A DNA stretch of 64,000 bases from Streptomyces sp. ISL-66 (lineage in GTDB: Bacteria; Actinomycetota; Actinomycetes; Streptomycetales; Streptomycetaceae). Shown here piece by piece: positions 17,882 through 26,057 of the stretch (within the stretch, counting starts at the first letter, position 1; each line of letters begins with the position of its first letter). Below the pieces are notes generated by a model that did not search any database, was not told the origin of the DNA, and saw nothing but the letters and a program-made list of their open reading frames with translations. Location: contig NZ_JAGGOW010000050.1 of NCBI RefSeq assembly GCF_018614135.1, positions 1 through 64,000 on the forward strand, read 5' to 3'. The translations under genes were made by a program, and so were the position numbers.

Positions 17882-20800
17882 CTAGCGGCGGGTGGGGCAG
17901 ACGGCGCCAGAGGGCTTGCCCGGGAGATACGCGGTGCGTTCTTGCGCGTCCAGGTCCCGGTTGACGGCACGACAGATCCTCTGGATCGCTTCGGACGGTG
18001 CGGGCAAGCTCACATGCCAAAGATGCACCGTCTTGTCACCGCTGCCCGAGGCGAGCGTACGGCCGTCGGGGCTGAACGCCACCGATGTGAGCTCGTCGGC
18101 GTGCTGCCCGATCAGAGTGACGCGGTTCTCGCCGGAGTCGGCATCCCACAGTCCCGTGGTCCAGTCCAAGTCGGCGGTGGCAAGGGTGCGGCCGTCGGGG
18201 CTGAACGCCAACGACGCCGCCTGACTGGTCCGCCCGGCCAGGGTGGTCCGGGTCTTCCCCGTGGAGGCCTCCGACAAGCGCACGCTGTAGTCACCGATGG
18301 CAGCGGCGAGCGTGCGGCCATCGGGGCTGAACACCACACTGTGCACATAGTCCGAGGTACGGCTGGTGAAGCGGGCCATGCCGGTGGCGACGTCCCACAG
18401 CCGTACGCTCTCGTCGGCGCTCCCGCTGGCAAGCGTGCGGCTGTCGGGGCTGAACGCCACCGTGCCCACGTAGCCGGTGTGTCCGGAGAGGGTGGCGCGC
18501 GGCCTGGCGGAGCCGCCGTCCCAGAGCTTCACTGTGCCGTCGGCACTGCCGGTGGCGAGGGTACTGCCGTTGGGGCTGAACGCCACCGAGACGAGTTGGG
18601 AGGGGTCCCTGAGAACGGTGCGGATCTTGCCGGTGGTGACGTCCCACAGCCTTACGGTGGTGTCGCTACTGGAGGTGGCGAGCGTGCGGCCGTCAGGGCT
18701 GAAGACCACCTTGAGGACCTGATCATCATGTCCGGTCAGGACCCTACGGGTCTTGCCCGTGGTGACGTCCCACAGGCGTACGGTCTTGTCCGCTCCGGCG
18801 CTGGCGATGGTGGCTCCGTCGGGGCTGAAGGCCACGCCGTGGACGAGGCCGGTGTGCCCGACCAGGGGCCGGCCGTCGCGAGGGGTGAGGTCCCACAGGC
18901 GTACGGTCTTGTCGCCGCTCGCGCTGGCGAGGGCGTGGCCGTCAGAACTGAACGCCACCGATTGCACCGTGTCGGTATGACCGATCAGCGTTCCGCTGAT
19001 CGCCCCCGTGGCCACGTCCCACAGCCGCAGGAGGCGGTTGATGCTGCCGATGGCCAGGGTGCTGCCGTCGGGGCTGAACGCCACGGCCGTTACCGCGCCG
19101 ATGGCCACGTCCAAGGAGCTGCGCGCCTTACCGGTGGCGGCATTCCAGACCTTCATGGTGCCGTCGTCGCTGCCGGTGGCGAGCGCGTGGCCGTCGGGGC
19201 TGAACGCGATCGCGTAGACCGCGCCGGTGTGCCCGGACAACGTGGTGCGGGGTGTGCCCGTTTCCGCGTCCCACAGCTGTCCTGTGTGGTCCGCGTTGGC
19301 CGTGGCGACGGTGCTGCCGTCGGGGCTGAACGCCACGGAGAACACCGTCGAGCCGTGCCCGGCGAGCGTGGTGCGGACCGCGCGGGAGGCGATGTTCCAC
19401 AGCTGGGTGGTGCCGTCCCGGCCGGCGGTGGCGAGAGTGCTGCCGTCGGGGCTGAACGCCAGCGAGAACACGCCGCCGGTGCTCGCCGGCAGCGTGGCGC
19501 GGGCCTTGCCCGTGGCTGTGTCCCACAGCCGTGCGCCGTCCGCGCTTGCCGTGGCGAGGGTGCCGCCGTCGGGGCTGAACGCCACCGAAGTCACCACGTC
19601 GGGGTGCCCGCGGAGGGTGGCTCGGGTCGTGCCGGTGGCGGTGTCCCACAGCCGTGCCGTGCCGTCGGCGCTTCCGGTGGCCAGGGTGCCGCCGTCGGGG
19701 CTGAACGCCACCCCGTCCACACTGCCGGTGTGCCCGGGCAGACGCCGATACGCCGGGAGGGACGCGACGGTCCGCAGACTTGCCAGGGCCTCGGGCGTGT
19801 GGCCAACGCGGTACGCCTGTACGGCCAGCAGGGAGGAGAGGTCGGGGCTCACGTCGAGGAGCGTCCGGGACTGCGTGGCGAGCTGCCGGGACAGCGCCGC
19901 CTGCCGTTCGTCCACCGCCGTGCGCCACTGCAGCACCGCGATCCCCGCGGCGATCAGCGCCAGCCCCAACAGCGTGGCCAGGACGGCGATCAGGTCTCTG
20001 CGCCGCCGGGCCAGGGTCTGTTGACGTTTGCGGCTGGCGGAGAGGAAGGCCGCGATGTCTTCGGGCATGCCCCGGTCCCGTGACAGCTTGGAGCCTTCCG
20101 CGAGGGCCGCCCCCGCGAGCAGATCGGCCGGATCCCTCTTCTCCGCCCAGTCGCGCTGCCGCTCCCAAGTGCGGTTGAGCCACTCCTGGAACAGGTGATC
20201 CTCCTCGACCCACTCCCGTAGCCGACCCCAATCACGGATGAGCGCGTCATGGATCAGCTCCGCCACTGGTGCGCCCGGCGGGGCACCGGGCCGATCCGGG
20301 TCGCGGAGCGTCTGCGTGGTGATGAGGCGATGGCCCGTGAGAGCGGCGATCACCTCGTCGAAGTCGTTGCCGGGCGCGCCGTCGGGGCCGGCTGCCAGGT
20401 CGCGCAGTTCGTCGAGCGGGACCTGTGCACGGACGGCGGGGGTACGGCGGTTGCGGTCAGCGGGCTGGACCAGGGACGTGAGGACGTGCTGCGCGATGCG
20501 TCGCCGGCCCGTGGAGAGCTCCTCGAGGGCGGTGTCACACCATGTCGTCAGGCTTCCGCTGACCGCTCCGATCCGCCGGTACGCCTCGTGGGTGAGGTAG
20601 CCGTCGTGCCGCCGCAGCCACAGTTGTTTGAGCGTCATCTCGAGCAGGGGCAGTACGGTGACCGGTGCCCGGCGGGCGGCCGCAGGATCCGGGCTACTCG
20701 CCAGGACGTCGCCGATGATCTGCTCGGACAGCCCGGGCTGGAAGCGCAGTCCCGCGTTCTCGGCGGGCAGCACGATGATCTCGTGGAGGTCCCTTCGGCT

Positions 20801-22021
20801 CAGCGTGCCCGGTATGTTGAGGACCCCGGGGGTGGCGGCTTCCAGCAACTTGGGCGCCAGTGCAGCAAGTTGGGGGTAGAAGTCGTCGCGCATGATCAGA
20901 ATCACGCTGAGGGCGGTGACCGTGTCGGCGCCCTGGGTGATGTCGTCGACAGCGGCCAGGAACTCCTCCATCCGGCCGTCGGCGCCATGCAGTAGCAGCT
21001 CCTCGAACTGATCGACGACCAGCAGAATTCGGTGGTGGCCGGGCTCACTCCGCAACCGTCGGCCGGCTGCCGTCCCGATCCCGTCACGGCGCGCCCCCGG
21101 CAGCCCGACCCGCTCGAACTCCGCCAGTAGATCCTGCCGGGGCCGGGCCGACACCTGCAGCCATCCGTCGCTTCCCGGCACCTCGCCCCGCTCCAACGCC
21201 GGCAACACCCCGGCCTGGATCAGCGACGACTTGCCCGACCCGGACGGCCCGAGCAGCAGCGTCAGCCGGTGGCTGCCGAGGCCGGCCAGCACCTGCTCCA
21301 CAGCCTCCTTGCGCCCCTCGAACCAGTCGGCGTGCTCCGCGGTGAACGGCTCCAGCCCCCGGTACGGACACTCAACCCGCAGGGCCAGCTCCGGCATGAC
21401 GGCCCGCAGCACCTGCGTCGGCGCGACGTAGGCGATGCCCTGCCCCCGGGCGAACGCATCGGACGCCGTGATCTCGGTGAGCATACCGATGACCAGGCCC
21501 GTCTCCTCGTCGAGGACGGGCCCGCCGCTGAACCCGGTGGTGATGTCGTTGGCGTCGGTCAGCTGAAGACGCGCCCCGGCGCGCCCCGCGGGCGGCAGCA
21601 CATCGCCCACCTTTCCGAAACCCAGGTGCCCCTCGCGCAGCGCCTGCGCCGGATAGCCGAACGACCGCACCCCATGGCCGCGACGGCCCTCGGCGGAGCC
21701 CAGCGGCAGCACCCTCATGCCCGTCGGCGTACCGGACAGCCGGACGAAGGCGATGTCCTCGTCCTCGGGCGCGCGCCACAGTTCAGGGATTACCTCCCCC
21801 TCCAGCCCGTCTGCCCCGGCCGCACGGGGGAAGGCCAGCGCCACCCGGTCACCCGGCCCGCTTCCGGCGGCCTGGACGACGTGAGCACACGTGACCAGCA
21901 CGTCCTCGGCCACGAGGAAGCCCGCCCCCGCCACGCTTCCGTCCGGCGCGAGGATCTGCGCCACCGCGGTGGGCAGCTCCGACGGAGTCTCCTGCTGGGC
22001 CCGTCGCCCGGCGCTACGCAT
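17882..22021 (-). CDS. Trypsin-STAND NTPase-WD40 protein (paralogue 1)
   Basis: A 1379-residue multidomain protein, start ATG 22021. Residues about 15-210 are a trypsin-like serine protease with His47 (VTCAHVVQ), Asp89 (EDEDIAFVRL) and Ser165 (TTGFSGGPVLD). Next comes a STAND/NACHT-like NTPase with Walker A GPSGSGKS (258-265) and Walker B LLVVDQFEE (333-341). A single transmembrane helix lies at about 677-698 (VLATLLGLALIAAGIAVLQW). From about 762 there are 14 WD40 repeats, probably two seven-bladed propellers, and a conserved tail with 'AIQRICRAVNRDL'. Known STAND logic is that the propellers sense a ligand, the NTPase switches and the fused protease is released. It overlaps the small upstream Trypco1-like frame and is about the same size as the paralogue at 26054. 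The repeats are strongly similar to one another at DNA level. Confidence 0.93.
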   Translation of the reverse strand: MRSAGRRAQQETPSELPTAVAQILAPDGSVAGAGFLVAEDVLVTCAHVVQAAGSGPGDRVALAFPRAAGADGLEGEVIPELWRAPEDEDIAFVRLSGTPTGMRVLPLGSAEGRRGHGVRSFGYPAQALREGHLGFGKVGDVLPPAGRAGARLQLTDANDITTGFSGGPVLDEETGLVIGMLTEITASDAFARGQGIAYVAPTQVLRAVMPELALRVECPYRGLEPFTAEHADWFEGRKEAVEQVLAGLGSHRLTLLLGPSGSGKSSLIQAGVLPALERGEVPGSDGWLQVSARPRQDLLAEFERVGLPGARRDGIGTAAGRRLRSEPGHHRILLVVDQFEELLLHGADGRMEEFLAAVDDITQGADTVTALSVILIMRDDFYPQLAALAPKLLEAATPGVLNIPGTLSRRDLHEIIVLPAENAGLRFQPGLSEQIIGDVLASSPDPAAARRAPVTVLPLLEMTLKQLWLRRHDGYLTHEAYRRIGAVSGSLTTWCDTALEELSTGRRRIAQHVLTSLVQPADRNRRTPAVRAQVPLDELRDLAAGPDGAPGNDFDEVIAALTGHRLITTQTLRDPDRPGAPPGAPVAELIHDALIRDWGRLREWVEEDHLFQEWLNRTWERQRDWAEKRDPADLLAGAALAEGSKLSRDRGMPEDIAAFLSASRKRQQTLARRRRDLIAVLATLLGLALIAAGIAVLQWRTAVDERQAALSRQLATQSRTLLDVSPDLSSLLAVQAYRVGHTPEALASLRTVASLPAYRRLPGHTGSVDGVAFSPDGGTLATGSADGTARLWDTATGTTRATLRGHPDVVTSVAFSPDGGTLATASADGARLWDTATGKARATLPASTGGVFSLAFSPDGSTLATAGRDGTTQLWNIASRAVRTTLAGHGSTVFSVAFSPDGSTVATANADHTGQLWDAETGTPRTTLSGHTGAVYAIAFSPDGHALATGSDDGTMKVWNAATGKARSSLDVAIGAVTAVAFSPDGSTLAIGSINRLLRLWDVATGAISGTLIGHTDTVQSVAFSSDGHALASASGDKTVRLWDLTPRDGRPLVGHTGLVHGVAFSPDGATIASAGADKTVRLWDVTTGKTRRVLTGHDDQVLKVVFSPDGRTLATSSSDTTVRLWDVTTGKIRTVLRDPSQLVSVAFSPNGSTLATGSADGTVKLWDGGSARPRATLSGHTGYVGTVAFSPDSRTLASGSADESVRLWDVATGMARFTSRTSDYVHSVVFSPDGRTLAAAIGDYSVRLSEASTGKTRTTLAGRTSQAASLAFSPDGRTLATADLDWTTGLWDADSGENRVTLIGQHADELTSVAFSPDGRTLASGSGDKTVHLWHVSLPAPSEAIQRICRAVNRDLDAQERTAYLPGKPSGAVCPTRR

Positions 22022-22154
22022 GGCCGCTGCGCCAGAACGTGACCACCTGCAGATGGCAGGTGGCGCTGGCCTTCACGGGCCCCTCGAGGCCGACCGCCCC
22101 CTCCAGCAGCACGCAAGCCCCGCCCTCCAGCGGAATTCGGGTCTGCGGTGTCAC
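22014..22154 (-). CDS. 46-residue mini-Trypco1 with internal deletion
   Basis: This frame was found by reading upstream of the STAND gene. A GTG at 22154 has the excellent ribosome site AGAGGAGG, and the frame ends at TAG 22014-22016, overlapping the STAND ATG at 22021. The product is TPQTRIPLEGGACVLLEGAV, GLEGPVKA and then SATCHLQVVTFWRSGHA. It aligns with both ends of the full-length 115-residue homologue preceding the second STAND gene (TPLARPLEGGGYVLIEAL, TEGPVKA ... GAGCHLTVTMAW), but the middle roughly 65 residues are absent in frame. It keeps the first and last strands only. It may now serve mainly as a translational leader for the STAND gene. Confidence 0.7.
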   Translation of the reverse strand: MTPQTRIPLEGGACVLLEGAVGLEGPVKASATCHLQVVTFWRSGHA

Positions 22155-23369
22155 GATGCCTCCTCTGTTGCTCGCGCGCGCTCACCAGGGATCACGGCCA
22201 GCATCCGGCACTCCCGCCCATGCCGCGCCACGGAGTGGGCCGTACGAAGGAGGCTCGCGGCCCACCCGATCCCGCGGCCCGGGCCGCGCGGGTGTTCGTG
22301 TCGTGGAAGTCGCCGCCAGTCTGTCGCCCGGTCGCCACTTGGTGGGCAGCCCATGTCGGAAACGCTCGCCGCCGTGGTGTTCGCCGTCAGTCATGCGGTG
22401 GGCAAGGCGCTGTGCGGGGGGCGAGCGCGCTGCCCACGACCGGGCGGGCGTACGTGCGCGCGATGGTCCGCAGGGTGGTGACGTCGGTGGTTCGGTCCGG
22501 CACGGCAGGCGCCACCCGGTGCCCAATCCACATGCAGTTGGGTGCGCTGAGAGTTCTGCATGTCGTTTGATTGGCAAGGGACTTCGCTGTGCCTACGGCG
22601 GACTTGCTGACCGTGGGCCACTCCCCCGCCCGCGTGCTCCACCAGCGCTGCCACCAAGCCGACCGGAAGGTCCGGGGACGAGCCGCCGGCTCTGCTCCGG
22701 TTCAGCGCTGTCTCGGACGTCGCGCCTGGGGCACCCGGCGTGACTTCCAGCCCGACGCCCGCCAGGTGAAGCAGAGCATTGGCTCCACGTCTGGTCTTCG
22801 CGTTCACCGTGTACAGCGAGGCGCCTGCGGGCGGGTGTCCCCAGCTCGGGCAGCGCGGCGCAACCGGGCCCGGGCGGGATCCTGGGCCGTGTGGGCGGCG
22901 CTGCCGGCCTGGTCGCTGGGGGCGGGAACTCGACGGCGACCACATCAGCGGCAGCGACGAGGCCGTCCGGCGTGGAGTAGTCCGGCCTCCCGCCGTTGAG
23001 AATGTCCGGGTCCGGCTGGATGGTCTGGCGGGCCAGCGTGAGAGCCAGCGCACGCCCCTCCTCCGGGGTCGAGGACTGCTCGGCATCGTGCGCTGATGCG
23101 GCTGAGACTCGATCCGAATCGCCTTCGAAGAGCCGAGATGCGGCGCGGGTGTGGGCGGCGCACGATGGAATTGGACGGCTCTGCACGAGCGTGGAACGAG
23201 CTCGACAGCGGCGCCGGGCCGGCTTCGGGGAGCGGGCCGGACGCGCGTAGGGGTGTCCTTCTTCAGATCGTGCACGGCTGCGGCGCCGAGAGTTCCGGCG
23301 CGCCCGGATGGCCTCCCGCACCCGCCCTGGTGCTGCACGCGCACATGTGCAAGGAAATGGGGAGAACCG
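22155..23369. other. Long region without confident genes
   Basis: About 1.2 kb upstream of both the left STAND unit and the secreted propeller gene. Minus-strand stretches such as RALALTLARQTIQPDPDILN (about 22950-23040) and plus-strand frames from 22571 look partly protein-like. None has a start, ribosome site or recognisable family, so this is probably decayed coding DNA plus the divergent promoters. Confidence 0.4.
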
Positions 23370-24278
23370 ATGAGGAAAGCCCTGGCAGTTGCTCTTGCCG
23401 CTGCCACTTCCGTGACGGCCGTCCTACTGGTCGGTCCGGTGACGCCCGCATCCGCGGCCTCGCGCTTTTGCAACCGGACGACGCCGAGCAGCTCCATCCT
23501 GTTCTACAAGGCCGGGAGCGGCGAAGCCGGCACCGGCACCCTCTCAGACGGCAACTGGCAGTACAAGTCGGCGTTCGACCTCCCGGCCGGCTACACGCAC
23601 GCCGCGGCCAGTCGCGACTCTCTGGTGCTGTACAACAAGAACACCGGGGAAGGGGAGGTCGGCAGCTTCGAGGATGGGGGGTACACCCGCAACCAGACGT
23701 TCGACGACTTCTCGACCGGCTGGACCTTCGTCGAGGCGTCCGGCGACTCCGTGCTGTTCTACAACGGGAACACCGGCCGCGGCGTCACAGGCACCCTCAA
23801 GGACGGCGTGTACCGCGAGGTGCGGGCGTACGACAACTTCAGCACGGGCTGGGGGACCATGGCCGCCTCGTGCGACACGCTGGTGTCCGCGGCCCGGCAC
23901 GGGTCGGGCCTCTCTGCCTGGAGCAACGTGGGCTACGGCAGCCTGAAGGACGGCGTCTACACGGACAGGGGCAGCATCCCGAGAACCGACTACCTGGGGA
24001 GTCTGACGGCGACCAAGGACTCCCTACTGTCCTTGTCGAGGGTGGGCGGACACTTGGAGTTCCAGGTGTCCAGGGCGACCGACGGCGCGGGCATCGCCTT
24101 CCGCGAGATCGGCACCTCCGGCATCTGGGACAAGGTGGGCCGTACGTCGGACAGCCTGTTCTTCTACAAGAACGACGGGACCGCCTGGATCTCGACGCTC
24201 GCCAACGGGAACTATGCCAACGTCGGCTCGCTCCCCAAGGTCTCCTCGGGCTGGTCACTCATCGAGGGCGGCGTCTGA
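23370..24278 (+). CDS. Secreted six-repeat beta-propeller protein
   Basis: ATG 23370 follows GGGGAG at good spacing. Residues 1-30 are a Sec signal (RKALAVALAAATSVTAVLLV...ASAAS). The 302-residue product then carries about six repeats of 42-48 residues with the pattern 'S-x-D-S-[LV]-[LF]-[FL]-Y-N-...-G-x-[GF]-x-D-G-x-Y-...-F-S-T-G-W', for example GDSVLFYNGNTGRGVTGTLK and DGVYREVRAYDNFSTGW. Six short beta repeats suggest a six-bladed tectonin- or lectin-like propeller acting outside the cell. No catalytic motif is visible. It sits between the two head-to-head STAND units but has its own promoter region. Confidence 0.75.
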   Translation: MRKALAVALAAATSVTAVLLVGPVTPASAASRFCNRTTPSSSILFYKAGSGEAGTGTLSDGNWQYKSAFDLPAGYTHAAASRDSLVLYNKNTGEGEVGSFEDGGYTRNQTFDDFSTGWTFVEASGDSVLFYNGNTGRGVTGTLKDGVYREVRAYDNFSTGWGTMAASCDTLVSAARHGSGLSAWSNVGYGSLKDGVYTDRGSIPRTDYLGSLTATKDSLLSLSRVGGHLEFQVSRATDGAGIAFREIGTSGIWDKVGRTSDSLFFYKNDGTAWISTLANGNYANVGSLPKVSSGWSLIEGGV

Positions 24279-24421
24279 AACCGGAACACTGGAACACCGG
24301 AATCACCGGAGCCGAGCCGAGCGGCCGGCCCGGGCCCGAAGGGACTGCAGGAAGCGGGCGGACCCCTGTTCCGGACGTGACACGCGGCCGGCCCATGCCG
24401 GGGCTGAGGCAGAGCAGCGGA

Positions 24422-24852
24422 TCACCCGGCGGTGGCGTGCGAGGCGGAATGCTCCCCGACGGCCGCGAGGACAAAGGAGTGTCCCGCCGCGTCGGTGAAG
24501 CGTCGCGGCGTCTTACGGTCGTCCAGGCGGCTGCCGTCATCCTCGGCCGACACCGGTCGGGCCCCGAGGGCCACGGCCTGGCCTCGCGCTCGGCTTCGTC
24601 GAGGGAGTCCGCCGCGGCCAGGATGCGCAGATGCACCTGCTGGGAGCTCTCCGGCGTCGGCCAGCTCCGCGGCGCGTGGTCCGGATCGCGGCGGACCCCG
24701 AGCACCACGCCGGAGCTTCCGGTAAGGAGGTACATCTCCCCACCTCCTGGGCCCGGACCGGCGTTGGCTCCGAGCGGTGCGGCGTAGAAGCGGGCCAAGG
24801 GCTCGGGTTCGGCGCAGTCCAGGACGAGGACGCTTGTCTTGTGTACGGTCAT
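24422..24852 (-). pseudogene. VOC/glyoxalase-like protein, frameshifted
   Basis: From ATG 24852 the frame begins TVHKTSVLVLDCAEPEPLAR, FYAAPLGANAGPGPGGGEMY and VVLGVRRDPDHAPRSWP, a typical single-unit vicinal-oxygen-chelate (glyoxalase/bleomycin-resistance) half ending near SLDEAEREA. The C-terminal strand set continues in another frame as LGARPVSAEDDGSRL, RRFTDAAGHSFVLAAVGE and ends at 24422. The shift lies around 24570-24585. Total length about 143 residues is right for the family. Metal ligands typical of true glyoxalases are not clearly conserved. Confidence 0.65.
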
Positions 24853-24915
24853 AACCCGCGCGTGCCCTGCGTCTTCCCCCGGCACCGTACGGGCCCTGAT
24901 TGCAGGGGAGTTGTC

Positions 24916-25490
24916 TCACCGACCCTGTTCGGCTGCCGCGTCTTCCGCTCCCGGCACCAGGCTCGGTACGACGCGCTGCAGGGCGTCCGGGTGCTTCTCC
25001 GCGAGCCAGGCGACGAGTTGCTCCCGTACCGCGCAACGCACGGTCCACAGGTCGTCGGCGTCCTTGGCCGTGACGATGACCCGCACCACGATGCTGGACG
25101 GCGTCCTGTCCGTGATGGCAAGGTCCAGCCGCGGCCATCCCACTCCCGGCAGCCGTGCAAGAGCTCGTGGACCTTGTCGCCCTGTGACGTCGACAAGGGC
25201 GCGCCGTGGTCGCAGTGGAGGAAGACCGTGCCGGTCATCTGCACGCCACCACGGGACCAGTTCTCGAACCGGCGGGTCGTGAAGTACGAGACGGACATGG
25301 TGATCCGGCCGCGAAGAGGTTACGAGGGTGGACCGGGCCGCGATTCCGGCCACGATGCAGTTGATCCCCGCGGAGGCGAGCAGGGACGTCCCGAACGCGC
25401 GGAAGGCCGGGAAGGCGAGCAACATCGCGGCGACCGCGACGACGGCCACGAGGAACGTCATCACCCGCGTGATGAGCGTGACCTGTGCGG
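24916..25490 (-). pseudogene. MscS-type mechanosensitive channel remnant
   Basis: Three minus-strand pieces in different frames belong together. First is a pore-helix region, ITRVMTFLVAVVAVAAMLLA, FPAFRAFGTSLLASAG and VAGIAARSTL. Then comes SVSYFTTRRFENWSRGGVQM, matching the MscS beta domain (YFTTxPFENWSR). Last is RTPSSIVVRVIVTAKDADDL and WTVRCAVREQLVAWLAEKHP, the C-terminal domain, ending at 24916. Roughly 50 residues between the pore helix and the beta domain are missing, and at least two frame changes are needed, so this is a true remnant rather than a single sequencing error. Upstream transmembrane helices are not recognisable. Confidence 0.7.
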
Positions 25491-25709
25491 ACCCGGCACA
25501 CCCGGGCCGGGTCGCGGGTCCCCGCGGCGTAGCGGGCCCGTACCCCGACTCGACGAGGGCGGAGGTAGGTGGCCACCGGGCTCTCCGGCTCCTCACGCGG
25601 ACGGCCCCCCGTGCCGTGCGACGGGAGCCCGCCCCTGTGACGCTGGCCGGGATCCTGTTGTGCGGGCCCGGACGGGTCGTCGCCGTGCAGGACGGACGGA
25701 GGAGGAGTC

Positions 25710-26057
25710 GTGACACCTCTCGCTCGGCCGCTGGAAGGCGGCGGCTACGTCCTGATCGAGGCTCTGGACACGACCGAGGGCCCGGTGAAGGCCGGCCGTA
25801 TCAGCGATGCCATCCACGACCTTCCGCAGACGCTGCAAGAGGCGCTCGGTCCGGTCACGGAGGCGGCGCGCGTTGCCCTGGACCAGTTGCGCAAGGCCCG
25901 GCCCGACGACATCACGGTCCAGTTCGGCATCGACCTCTCGGTCGCCGCCGGGGCCGTGATCACCAAGACCGGTGCGGGCTGCCATCTCACGGTGACCATG
26001 GCGTGGAAGGACAGCGCTCCCAGCCGTTCCGACACTGCGCCCGAACGACCGCGATGA
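25710..26057 (+). CDS. Trypco1 (trypsin-co-occurring) small protein
   Basis: GTG 25710 is preceded by GGAGGAG. The 115-residue product (TPLARPLEGGGYVLIEALDT, a helical centre SDAIHDLPQTLQEALGPVTE, the strand ITVQFGIDLSVAAGAVIT and CHLTVTMAWKDS) fits the CU044_2847/Trypco1 family. Those small beta-alpha-beta proteins are typically encoded next to trypsin-like proteases in actinobacterial conflict-type operons. Its TGA overlaps the ATG of the downstream trypsin-STAND gene (ATGA), so the two are translationally coupled. It presumably regulates or presents a substrate to the partner protease; that role is inferred from genomic association. Confidence 0.75.
   Translation: MTPLARPLEGGGYVLIEALDTTEGPVKAGRISDAIHDLPQTLQEALGPVTEAARVALDQLRKARPDDITVQFGIDLSVAAGAVITKTGAGCHLTVTMAWKDSAPSRSDTAPERPR

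Noticed and set aside
17681..20083. An 800-codon plus-strand frame opposite the WD40 repeats of paralogue 1
   Set aside because: Periodic translation mirrors the WD40 DNA repeats on the other strand; it has no start signal or independent family resemblance.
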